Shown here piece by piece: positions 43,737 through 51,847 of a DNA stretch of 64,000 bases. Below the pieces are notes generated by a model. That model saw only the letters and a list, made by a program, of their open reading frames with translations. It had not been told where the DNA came from and did not search any database. The stretch covers positions 248,001-312,000 of the forward strand of contig NZ_VEBF01000004.1 in the NCBI RefSeq assembly GCF_007676705.1, in the 5' to 3' direction. The DNA comes from Paenibacillus xylanexedens. GTDB lineage: Bacteria; Bacillota; Bacilli; Paenibacillales; Paenibacillaceae. The number at the start of each line of letters is the position of its first letter. Within the stretch, counting starts at the first letter, position 1. The translations under genes were made by a program, and so were the position numbers.

Positions 43737-44514
43737 TATGAACACCATTGTGGGCTCCCATGATCTGTTAATGATTACCTTGGATACTTTACGATATGAC
43801 GTAGCCAAGCTGGAAGAGGAGAATTGTCCTAATCTGTGTGGTTCGGGTCCATGGGAGAAGCGTCATACCCCGGGCAGTTTTACATATGCAGCGCATCATG
43901 CTTTTTTTGGTGGTTTTATGCCCACTCCTGCCAATACAGACAAGGCATCTCACATAAGGCTGTTTCATTCCCGGAATACCGGACTCAAGACACATCCAAA
44001 CACCTGGCTATTTGATACACCGGATATCGTCTCTGGATTCGCGGCTGAAGGTTACCGTACCATCTGCATTGGCGGCGTCATCTTTTTTACGAAAAAGAAT
44101 CCGCTTGCGAAAGTATTACCCGGCTATTTCCAACAGAGCTACTGGCGAATGAACTTTGGGGTAACCAATCCCAAATCGACAGAGCATCAGGTACAGCATG
44201 CATTAAAGCTGCTTGAACAGACGCCTCCGGATGAAAAGATATTTTTGTTTTTGAACGTGTCTGCCATTCATGGCCCCAATCGGTACTTTGTAGAAGGAGC
44301 CAAGGAGGACTCGGTGGAGACTCAGCGTGCTGCACTTCGATATGTGGACGAGGCTCTGGGACCATTGTTTGAAGCGATGAGGAAACGCGCCCGTCCTGCC
44401 TTTTGTTTAGCTTTTTCCGATCATGGTACAGCTTACGGTGAAGATGGGTATCAAGGACACCGGCTTGCGCATGATGTGGTCTGGACCGTACCTTATCGAG
44501 AATTTTTATTATAG
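43729..44514 (+). CDS. STM4013/SEN3800 family hydrolase (alkaline phosphatase superfamily)
   Basis: 261 residues from ATG 43729, with AAAGGAG upstream and an eight-base overlap with STM4014. The metal-binding start DLLMITLDTLRYD (residues 12-24) is the sulfatase/phosphatase superfamily motif. The nucleophile position is in PGSFTYAAHHAFFGGF (near 48-63), with Ser or Thr instead of the Cys of formylglycine sulfatases. The second metal site is FSDHGTAYGEDGYQGH (near 228-243). So a phosphoryl- or sulfuryl-transfer hydrolase of unknown substrate, shorter than true sulfatases and without a signal peptide, hence cytoplasmic. Confidence 0.88.
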   Translation: MTDMNTIVGSHDLLMITLDTLRYDVAKLEEENCPNLCGSGPWEKRHTPGSFTYAAHHAFFGGFMPTPANTDKASHIRLFHSRNTGLKTHPNTWLFDTPDIVSGFAAEGYRTICIGGVIFFTKKNPLAKVLPGYFQQSYWRMNFGVTNPKSTEHQVQHALKLLEQTPPDEKIFLFLNVSAIHGPNRYFVEGAKEDSVETQRAALRYVDEALGPLFEAMRKRARPAFCLAFSDHGTAYGEDGYQGHRLAHDVVWTVPYREFLL

Positions 44515-44530
44515 AGACAGGAGGAGACCG

Positions 44531-45919
44531 ATGGACAAACAATTACAACATACGACAGCAGGCCATTCCACACCGTCTGGATCCAACATAACTACAGGTC
44601 TCAGTGAAGTGCTGGCATTCCCGTATCGTTCTTACTTATATTCATACCCGCACAAGACCGCATATCGGGAGCTTGACCCACCACTGCCGCTGGGGCCACT
44701 GTGGGAAAAAGAGAATACGGATACGTATTTTTTATATATGCACATTCCCTTTTGCGCTGCTCGTTGCGGATTCTGTAATCTGTTTACACTGCCGGATCGA
44801 CGGGATGATACCCATGAACGCTATGTGGATGCGCTGGAACGCCAAGCGAAGCAGTGGGCACCCATTACTTCTCGCAGACCGTATTCGAGATTCGCGATTG
44901 GTGGGGGAACGCCTACATTATTGAATGAAGTTCAATTGAATCGTCTGTTTGATATTGCTGAGCATGTGATGGGGCTGGACCCCTCGCAAGCATCAATATC
45001 AGTGGAGACGTCGCCAGATACGGTTACGGAAGCCAAGCTGGCCATTATGAAGGAACGAAGTGTGGATCGTGTCAGTATGGGTATACAGAGCTTTATTGAA
45101 GCTGAAGCATCCGCCATCTATCGTCCACAAAAACCGCAGGAGGTCGAACGAGCGCTTGAGAAGCTTACTCGGTATGATTTCCCATTATTGAATCTGGATC
45201 TGATCTATGGTCTGCCAGGGCAAACGGTTGAATCGTGGATCTATTCACTGGAAAGAGTGCTAGCCTACGAACCGGGCGAGATCTTTATCTATCCCTTGTA
45301 TACACGGGAAAATACGATCGTGAAGCCTGATGATATTCGCCGTCAGGGACCGGATATTCGGATGGAGCTGTACAAAGCTGCACGTGAGACATTGAAAAGC
45401 AAAGGTTATGTGCAATATTCGATGCGCAGATTTGCCAGGGAACAGTCGTCCTCGAAAGCACTTCTGCCATACAGCTGTCAGGAGGAAGGCATGGTTGGTC
45501 TGGGATGCGGGGCTCGCTCTTATACCAGTGAAGTACACTATGCTTCCAAGTATGGCGTGAGTTACAAGGCCACGCAAAGCATCATTGCCGATTATGTGGC
45601 AACTGAGCGCTACGATGTGGCGGATTATGGTATTGTGTTAAGCCGTGAGGAACAAAGACGTCGCTTTATTCTGAAAGCCTTGCTGCATCGGGAGGGATTG
45701 ACGTTGTCTGACTACCATGAGCGTTTCGGTACCGATGTGATGTCCGACTATGACTGGTTAGCAGAACTGTTGACAGTGGGTATGGCCGAGCTGGAGAATG
45801 ATGAGGGCAAGCAGGTATTGCGTTTGACTGAAGAGGGACTGGGTTACTCCGATGCGATTGGAGATTGGCTTATATCTGCCGAAATTCGTGAACAGATGGA
45901 AGGGTTTGTTTTCTCATGA
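44531..45919 (+). CDS. STM4012 family radical SAM protein
   Basis: 462 residues from ATG 44531 with GGAGGAG directly upstream. Radical SAM enzyme with the 4Fe-4S motif CAARCGFC (Cys 75, 79, 82). FAIGGGTPTLLNEVQLNRLF near 123 and ISVETSPDTV near 158 are typical of the HemN-like branch, and the C-terminal part (LKALLHREGLTLSDYHERFG) resembles the HemN_C winged helix. Unlike HemN, it belongs to the STM4011-4015 set and is not expected to make porphyrin. It overlaps the next gene by ATGA. Substrate unknown. Confidence 0.9.
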   Translation: MDKQLQHTTAGHSTPSGSNITTGLSEVLAFPYRSYLYSYPHKTAYRELDPPLPLGPLWEKENTDTYFLYMHIPFCAARCGFCNLFTLPDRRDDTHERYVDALERQAKQWAPITSRRPYSRFAIGGGTPTLLNEVQLNRLFDIAEHVMGLDPSQASISVETSPDTVTEAKLAIMKERSVDRVSMGIQSFIEAEASAIYRPQKPQEVERALEKLTRYDFPLLNLDLIYGLPGQTVESWIYSLERVLAYEPGEIFIYPLYTRENTIVKPDDIRRQGPDIRMELYKAARETLKSKGYVQYSMRRFAREQSSSKALLPYSCQEEGMVGLGCGARSYTSEVHYASKYGVSYKATQSIIADYVATERYDVADYGIVLSREEQRRRFILKALLHREGLTLSDYHERFGTDVMSDYDWLAELLTVGMAELENDEGKQVLRLTEEGLGYSDAIGDWLISAEIREQMEGFVFS

Positions 45920-46779
45920 GAGCAACTTTGTATTATCGGGGGAAGTTGTCTTCCTGTAATTACGACTGTCCATATTGCCCGTTTAGCAAAACGGTGGACT
46001 CCAAAGAGACGTTGGAAGTGGATGAACAACAATTGCGTCAATTTGTGAATTGGGTCAGGGAGCAAGAGAGTGCCGGGCATCAATTTTCGATTTTCTTCAA
46101 TCCCTATGGTGAAGCTTTGGTGCGTCGTTGGTACCGTGAAGCCATGATTGAACTGTCACATATGCCACATGTGGATAAAGTTGCGATTCAAACCAACCTG
46201 TCCGTCAAGCTGGATTGGGCGAGGGAGTTAGATGCGAATAAAGCCGCCTTTTGGGCGACGTATCATCCTCGCGAGACAAAAGAGGATTCTTTTGTAAAAC
46301 AATGTCTGACCTTGCGTCAGATGGGGCTTGCTTTTAGTGTTGGTACAGTGGGACTCCGCAGTGCATTCCCCGCCATCGAATCCATGAGACAGGCTTTACC
46401 GGATGATGTGTACATGTGGGTTAATGCATTTAAAGATCGGCCGAAGTATTATACGCCGGAAGAGATTCAGTTTTTACGTGGGCTTGATCCGCTTTTTGAA
46501 GGCAATCTGCAGGACTATGAGAGTTTGGGCAAGCGATGTGCTGCCGGTTCGGAAGTATTTTATGTACAAGGGTCAGGGCATGTGAAGAGGTGCTACAAGG
46601 ATCGCCGGATCATTGGGCATTTGTATCGTGATGGTTTGCAGGCTTTGTCTGCGGATCGGCCATGTCGCATGAAAAAGTGTGGCTGTTACATTGGTTATAT
46701 CCATATGGAGGATTCTCCTTTCAGGGATACGTTTGGCAGTGGGCTGCTTGAACGAAATCCAGTATTAATCAACCGATAA
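45916..46779 (+). CDS. STM4011 family radical SAM protein
   Basis: 287 residues. The cluster motif is CNYDCPYC with Cys 14, 18 and 21. The C-terminal 80 residues carry further cysteines (GKRCAAGSEVFYVQGSGHV, KRCYKDRRIIGHLY, RPCRMKKCGCYIGY), which look like SPASM/twitch-type ligands for an extra iron-sulfur cluster. This arrangement is common in peptide-modifying radical SAM enzymes. It overlaps the STM4012 gene by four bases and ends the cassette; a strong terminator follows. No precursor peptide gene is evident nearby. Confidence 0.88.
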   Translation: MRATLYYRGKLSSCNYDCPYCPFSKTVDSKETLEVDEQQLRQFVNWVREQESAGHQFSIFFNPYGEALVRRWYREAMIELSHMPHVDKVAIQTNLSVKLDWARELDANKAAFWATYHPRETKEDSFVKQCLTLRQMGLAFSVGTVGLRSAFPAIESMRQALPDDVYMWVNAFKDRPKYYTPEEIQFLRGLDPLFEGNLQDYESLGKRCAAGSEVFYVQGSGHVKRCYKDRRIIGHLYRDGLQALSADRPCRMKKCGCYIGYIHMEDSPFRDTFGSGLLERNPVLINR

Positions 46780-46804
46780 AGATTGATCGGTGTAGAAACA
46801 ATAG

Positions 46805-46850
46805 GACGTTTGGTGAACAACAGTTACGCTGTTCACCAAACGTCTTTTTT
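46805..46850 (+). terminator. Terminator after the STM4011-4015 cassette
   Basis: Perfect 15-base stem GACGTTTGGTGAACA / TGTTCACCAAACGTC followed by six Ts; lies between the cassette and the convergent asparagine synthetase gene. Confidence 0.92.
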
Positions 46851-46870
46851 ATGAATGATAAATGGTCATT

Positions 46871-48715
46871 CTAACGAATGGCAACTTTATATGTCCGTAA
46901 CCAAGTGTTGATCTGAGTCAGATATGCAAATAACTGCGGACCTGACATTAACTGTCCGAACCAGGGAAGATTGGAAGCTGCATCGGGCGAAGATGCAAGA
47001 TTACGGATCTGAGCTTTGTCGATCAAAGGCAAAATAGGGGATGTGGGATCATCCAGGATATCAAGTACCTGTTGTTTGACCGCAGCCAGGTATTGTGGAT
47101 TATGTGTTTTCGGGTATGGACTCTTTTTGCGGTATAACACATCGTCAGGCAGGACACCTTCGAGTGCTTTACGCAGAATGCCTTTTTCCCGTCCGCCCGT
47201 TATTTTCATTTCCCAAGGGATGTTAAACACATATTGGATCAGACGGTGGTCACAGTAAGGTACACGTACTTCCAATCCTGCCCCCATACTCATCCGGTCT
47301 TTGCGATCGAGAAGAGTAGGCATGAAACGTGTGATATTCAGGTAAGACATCACCCGCATTTGTGCAGCTTTGCCCGTTTCCCCATCCAAAAGAGGTACTT
47401 CAGCTACGGCATCAGAATAGCGGTCTGCGAGATAGTCGAGTGGCCGAATCCATTCCCGAATGTCCGGGGATAACAAGGCTGCTCGCATATCAGGCGCTAC
47501 AGACCAAGGAAACGTACCGGAGTTCAGCATATCTTCCCGATGGAACCAAGGGTAGCCGCCAAACACTTCGTCCGCCGCTTCGCCTGAAATGGCAACCGTG
47601 GCTCCTTTTTTGATTTCCTTACAGAACAGATAGAGCGAGGAGTCCACATCCGCCATGCCGGGCAGATCCCGCACAAGCATAGCCTGTGTCAGTGCATGAA
47701 CCAGTTCTCCGTTTTCGATCTCAATCCAGTGATGATCGGTCTTGAGTTCATCTACCATTCGCTTAATCCACGGTCCATCTGCTCCCGGCTGGAAGGAATG
47801 GGCCTGGAAATGCTTGGCGTTATCTACATAATCGACAGAATACGTACTGACTTGGCCTTGCCCCGTCCGGTTATAATAATCCACGGCTAATGCAGACAAG
47901 GCACTGGAATCCAGTCCTCCTGATAAAAGTGAGCAGACAGGAACGTCTGATGCCAACTGGCGCTCCAGTGTATCTTGCAAGAGGGTTCGCACTTCGGCGG
48001 CCGTCTCTTCCAGGTTATGTTCGTGATTGTGGCTTTCCAGTTTCCAGTAGGCATAGGTACGAATTCCGTTTCGGTTGTAGATTAGCGCGTGCGCAGGCTT
48101 GAGTTCGCTCAGTGAAGAATACACCCCGTGTCCGGGTGTCCGGGCGGGCCCTACAATGAAGACTTCGGCTAATCCTTCCGGGCCAACAGCAGCTTCCACA
48201 TCCGGATGAATGAGCAGTGCTTTGGGCTCTGAGCCGAATACGAGGGTGTCTTTTGCATTACTGTAGAACAGAGGTTTCACGCCAAGGCGATCCCGTGCGA
48301 TAAAAACCTGTTCACGTCCCCCATCCCAAATGGCAAAAGCAAAAATACCGTTAAACCGGTCAACGCATGCCGGTCCCCACTCGATATAAGAGGCGAGCAA
48401 CACTTCCGTATCACATTGCGTACGGAACTGATGCCCCCGCTGGAGCAATTCCTTTTTCAACTCGGGTGCATTGTATAGTTCTCCGTTATACACGACGGTA
48501 TAGGAGGTATCTCCTTGTAACGCATGCATGGGCTGTGCCCCGTTCTCGGGGTCCATCACACTAAGACGCCGATGTCCAAAGGCACAAGGATTGGAGATCC
48601 ATGTACCTGAAGCGTCGGGCCCCCGGTTCGACAAGCTGTCCGTCATCCGGACCAGCAGCTCTGATTCCTGGGTCAAATCCCGATTCCACTGTATGAAGCC
48701 GGTAATACCGCACAT
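46871..48715 (-). CDS. asnB: Glutamine-hydrolysing asparagine synthetase
   Basis: 614 residues. It makes asparagine from aspartate, ATP and glutamine. Cys2 in MCGITGFIQW is the amidotransferase nucleophile; SLSNRGPDASGTW, VVYNGELYNAPEL and CDTEVLLASYIEWG complete the glutaminase domain. The synthetase domain has the ATP pyrophosphatase loop LLSGGLDSSALSAL near 263 and AISGEAADEVFGGYPWFHR near 375. The length equals that of Bacillus AsnO rather than AsnB or AsnH. Convergent with the STM4011-4015 cassette and separated from it by a terminator, so probably not part of it. Confidence 0.95.
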   Translation of the reverse strand: MCGITGFIQWNRDLTQESELLVRMTDSLSNRGPDASGTWISNPCAFGHRRLSVMDPENGAQPMHALQGDTSYTVVYNGELYNAPELKKELLQRGHQFRTQCDTEVLLASYIEWGPACVDRFNGIFAFAIWDGGREQVFIARDRLGVKPLFYSNAKDTLVFGSEPKALLIHPDVEAAVGPEGLAEVFIVGPARTPGHGVYSSLSELKPAHALIYNRNGIRTYAYWKLESHNHEHNLEETAAEVRTLLQDTLERQLASDVPVCSLLSGGLDSSALSALAVDYYNRTGQGQVSTYSVDYVDNAKHFQAHSFQPGADGPWIKRMVDELKTDHHWIEIENGELVHALTQAMLVRDLPGMADVDSSLYLFCKEIKKGATVAISGEAADEVFGGYPWFHREDMLNSGTFPWSVAPDMRAALLSPDIREWIRPLDYLADRYSDAVAEVPLLDGETGKAAQMRVMSYLNITRFMPTLLDRKDRMSMGAGLEVRVPYCDHRLIQYVFNIPWEMKITGGREKGILRKALEGVLPDDVLYRKKSPYPKTHNPQYLAAVKQQVLDILDDPTSPILPLIDKAQIRNLASSPDAASNLPWFGQLMSGPQLFAYLTQINTWLRTYKVAIR

Positions 48716-48908
48716 GGTTGTTCATCCTTTCTTGGTCGAGTCATTCTTCCGTATGGCTGCTTGAATCAATGACAGCCAGCAAATGTTGTCTTTTTCGTCA
48801 GAAGTCGTAACAAATATATGCCGAAAGCAGGCATAAAATGTCTGTCCTCTTCGGAAACTAGTTCTAGGGACAACGGCCTTAACATGCCTGTGAAGGAGAG
48901 AACATGCA

Positions 48909-49208
48909 ATGGACAGTATGAAGTATTATGTGTCTGTCATGGGCCGCTCCGTTATTCCGGATCCGTCTGTAACATCGTATGAATGGATCATTCAGGCAAC
49001 ACCACAGGAAGCGGAGCAATTACTGGGACTGCTCAATCTCATGCAGGAAAAGGAGGAAGAGGCCTTTCCTGGCATGGTATTCCCATGGCCGGATACACCG
49101 GAGGAGTCCGTAAACCGGGCGTATGAAACGGTATTACAACAGGTGTATCGGGAGATTTATCGATTGGGCACACCAGAGACGCGATACCAGATTGAACAAA
49201 GTACATGA
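48909..49208 (+). CDS. Hypothetical protein (99 aa)
   Basis: Not recognised with certainty. 99 residues from ATG 48909 after AAGGAGAG. Soluble, acidic: MKYYVSVMGRSVIPDPS, then a helix (ATPQEAEQLLGLLNLMQEKE) and a second helix (SVNRAYETVLQQVYREIYRL). A similar-sized gene follows 31 bases later and the two are likely co-transcribed and divergent from asnB. Confidence 0.65.
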   Translation: MDSMKYYVSVMGRSVIPDPSVTSYEWIIQATPQEAEQLLGLLNLMQEKEEEAFPGMVFPWPDTPEESVNRAYETVLQQVYREIYRLGTPETRYQIEQST

Positions 49209-49238
49209 TAAGCACAAAGGAAAAGGAGCGCGATACGA

Positions 49239-49595
49239 ATGTATGCCATTCAAGATGCCAAAATACGCAGATTAACTGAGGTAGATGGGTTGTCCTGTGC
49301 AGAGGTTGAAGTGCAGCCTGGAAATGCCGGAGACCCGTCATTACTTGTATACGTGGCCTCCACTCAGCCCGGAAATTCGCTGGAAGTTGTTCGAATTGTA
49401 CGTAATCACTCCGATTCGGCGATCGACTGGTATAACAATAATATGCATACCGCATTTGAAGAGGCGACAGAAACCGCCTTTGAGAACAGCGAAGGCATTA
49501 CTGCCGAAGAAGATAAAGCTCGGTTTCAAAGTGAACTGTTTGCCTTTGGTTTGCTTGGTCCAACACTTCAGCGCTATCTGATTGGGCAGGCTTAA
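49239..49595 (+). CDS. Hypothetical protein (118 aa)
   Basis: Not recognised. 118 residues from ATG 49239; AAAGGAG is about 15 bases upstream. Acidic and soluble, with a strand-rich first half (CAEVEVQPGNAGDPSLLVYV) and a helical second half (AFEEATETAFENSEGI). Second gene of a pair with the 99-residue protein. A terminator follows at 49703-49732. Confidence 0.62.
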   Translation: MYAIQDAKIRRLTEVDGLSCAEVEVQPGNAGDPSLLVYVASTQPGNSLEVVRIVRNHSDSAIDWYNNNMHTAFEEATETAFENSEGITAEEDKARFQSELFAFGLLGPTLQRYLIGQA

Positions 49596-49702
49596 CAGGG
49601 AAGGCACCTGCAACAACATGTGGTGATTGCGGGATAGGAGTTAGACGTTGAACTGTACAGCGTACACATTGACCTTCTTCTATAATGCACCTGTAACTAG
49701 AA

Positions 49703-49732
49703 AACCCCGCCGTTGTTGAACGGCGGGGTTTG
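49703..49732 (+). terminator. Bidirectional terminator
   Basis: AAACCCCGCCGTT / AACGGCGGGGTTT around GTTG, between convergent genes. Confidence 0.88.
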
Positions 49733-49764
49733 TTATGCGAGGTCAGATCCAGGTGGAGAGGTAA

Positions 49765-50058
49765 TCAAGCATACTCCCGAAGCACTTGAATTCCTTTGAC
49801 CACGTTATAAACAAAGCTTAATCCGTAGATCACAAAGAATAGGATGACAAACCCGACGGCAGAGCCCAGGCTATGCGCTGTCACGAAGAAATAAAATAGC
49901 GGAATGGCAGCGAGAAACGGGAATACATGTGAGAATAAGGCGCGTTTGGCATGTCCTTCAATGTAAGCATCCTTGGTAACAATCCATATAATGATCGGAA
50001 ACAGGAACGGGGCAAAGAAAATGCTGAAATAGGATAGGGCTGATAAAAGTTGTCTCAT
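49765..50058 (-). CDS. DUF4870-like small membrane protein
   Basis: 97 residues from the ATG at 50056-50058, with AAGGAGAG upstream. Three to four helices: LSYFSIFFAPFLFPIIIWIV, then the polar loop TKDAYIEGHAKRALFSH that is characteristic of DUF4870, then VFPFLAAIPLFYFF and VGFVILFFVIYGLSFVY. Function unknown. It precedes a tRNA gene on the opposite strand and ends at a shared terminator. Confidence 0.75.
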   Translation of the reverse strand: MRQLLSALSYFSIFFAPFLFPIIIWIVTKDAYIEGHAKRALFSHVFPFLAAIPLFYFFVTAHSLGSAVGFVILFFVIYGLSFVYNVVKGIQVLREYA

Positions 50059-50338
50059 GACGATTCTCTCCTTCAATGGAACATTGAAATGTATGTATGC
50101 AAAAGATTACCCAGCAATCCTGACATTGAAAATGTCTGATGTTAATCCTGCTCAAGTAGTACCCATCTCCTCAATATAGCCCGGTTCAAGCTATCATATT
50201 CCGAAGGGTACTGGAGTATGAAAATAACACGGAAAAGTACAGTTATAAGTGTAATTATTAATTTTTTTATAAAACTATTGAAAAATATAGAAAACAGAGT
50301 ATAATAAGAACCGCGCCGAAAATTTATTATACATATTT

Positions 50339-50412
<74 letters not shown>

Positions 50413-50580
50413 TAAAAAAGAAAACTTCCTTCGGGAAGTTTTTTTGCGTTCAAGGGAAGAGAACCCCAACGGTTCGTCGAAGCATTCGCTTCGTTAGCAC
50501 TACTTCGCAGTCTCGACTGGAAGGAGAGTATCCCTCCTGGGACGTAAAAAGAAAACTTCCTTCGGGAAGTTTTTTTGCGT
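50413..50580 (+). repeat. tRNA-tail repeat, single copy (left locus)
   Basis: After the tRNA and its terminator comes a conserved stretch (GAACCCCAACGGTTCGTCGA, GCATTCGCTTCGTTAGCACT, GCAGTCTCGACTG) that ends in ATCCCTCCTGGGACGTA, identical to the tRNA 3' end, then the terminator hairpin again. The period is 132 bases. The same unit occurs three times behind the inverted tRNA at 57823-57896. Confidence 0.85.
50421..50445 (+). terminator. Terminator after tRNA-Arg
   Basis: ACTTCC-TTC-GGGAAGT hairpin with seven Ts; repeated at 50552-50577 within the tRNA-tail repeat. Confidence 0.85.
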
Positions 50581-50695
50581 TCAGGGGAAGCCTTCTATTG
50601 GTTTTTCCTATAAACAATATAGAATCTATATATTTAAATAATAAACAATTCTGTGTCACAATGAGGATATTAACAATGAAAGCGACGGTGGTTCC

Positions 50696-51469
50696 ATGAA
50701 ATCATTAAATCAGTGGCAGGCAGAAGAATATGACAACAAGCTGGCTTTTGTGTCCGGATACGGCAAAAACCTGATCTCCTGGCTTCAACCCCAAAAAGGG
50801 GAATACATCCTTGATCTGGGTTGCGGGACGGGGGATTTGACGTATGAAATTTCTCTGACCGAAGCTGAGGTTATTGGCATGGATGCATCGCCGGATATGA
50901 TTCGCCGTGCGAGAGAGAAATTCCCTGAACTTAAGTTCGTGGAAGGAGACGGTCATCAGTTTGAGACGAATAGACCATATGATGCCGTCTTCTCCAATGC
51001 AGCCCTGCACTGGATGCGAAGTCCACGACTAGTAGTGGATAGCATATGGAAATCTTTGAAGCCCGGAGGGCGTTTTGTAGCAGAATTCGGCAGTAAAGGG
51101 AACGTGCAGATCATTGTGAATGCACTAGAGGAGGTATTGGAACGCAACACGGGGATTCGTGCATCAGAACGCAATCCGTGGTATTTTCCTTCGATCGGAG
51201 AATACAGCAATATCTTGGAACAAAGTGGATTTGTGGTGCGACAGGCCTATCACTACGACCGTCCTACCAGACTTGAAGATGGTGAGCAAGGTATAGTAGG
51301 CTGGTTGGCTCATTTTGGAGGCGACTATTTTGCAGGTTTTAGTCCTGATGAGATACAACAATTGTGTCAGGAAACCAGTCGGATTGTGATGCCTCACCTC
51401 TGGAAAGATGATGCGATATATGCTGATTACAAACGTTTGCGTATTGAAGCTGTAAAGCCAGAAAATTAA
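50696..51469 (+). CDS. Class I SAM-dependent methyltransferase (Tam/UbiE-like)
   Basis: 257 residues. Motif I ILDLGCGTGDLTYEI near residue 33-47 binds S-adenosylmethionine; VIGMDASPDMIRRAREKFPE gives motif II, AVFSNAALHWM motif IV and LKPGGRFVAEFGSKGN motif VI. Order and length resemble trans-aconitate methyltransferase and related small-molecule methyltransferases, but the substrate is not certain. ATG 50696. It lies just inside the left tRNA-Arg locus and is followed by its own terminator. Confidence 0.88.
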   Translation: MKSLNQWQAEEYDNKLAFVSGYGKNLISWLQPQKGEYILDLGCGTGDLTYEISLTEAEVIGMDASPDMIRRAREKFPELKFVEGDGHQFETNRPYDAVFSNAALHWMRSPRLVVDSIWKSLKPGGRFVAEFGSKGNVQIIVNALEEVLERNTGIRASERNPWYFPSIGEYSNILEQSGFVVRQAYHYDRPTRLEDGEQGIVGWLAHFGGDYFAGFSPDEIQQLCQETSRIVMPHLWKDDAIYADYKRLRIEAVKPEN

Positions 51470-51539
51470 AATTTCATATTATTTAATCTCTGTTAAAGGA
51501 ATTACGGTGATCTTTTATACAATAACCATCCTTCAAATT

Positions 51540-51585
51540 AAGACCAGGAGTCTCTTGCTAATAAAGAGGGTATGGTCTTTTTTTT
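51540..51585 (+). terminator. Terminator after methyltransferase gene
   Basis: AAGACCA...CTCTT pairs with AAGAG...TGGTCTT, followed by eight Ts. The rest of the 378-base gap to the subtilase gene is AT-rich with no further recognisable feature besides the ribosome site. Confidence 0.75.
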
Positions 51586-51847
51586 GCATTATTTTAAAAA
51601 TAAAATATTCAAACGACAAATAATTACAAATCGAAATTTTTATCATACTCAAGACCCATATAAGTAATTTCTATATCATATTTGTAATTATTTAGAAGGA
51701 AAATGTGGTATTTTGATAGAATAATTTACCAAGGGTCAATCATCTTGCAGATAGGCGGTGAAATTGGAGCAGGTATTGCAGTACTTGCGAACAGCAGGAA
51801 CCCATCATTTGGTGAGGTACTCACATTCAAAAAGGAGGGGCATAGCC

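Noticed and set aside
46871..48715. Asparagine synthetase as part of the STM4011-4015 pathway
   Set aside because: It is on the opposite strand, convergent, with a strong terminator between, and its length fits a housekeeping or sporulation AsnO-type enzyme.
48720..48905. Riboswitch or T-box in the asnB upstream region
   Set aside because: Some short pairings exist, but I see no T-box bulge sequence or specifier structure.
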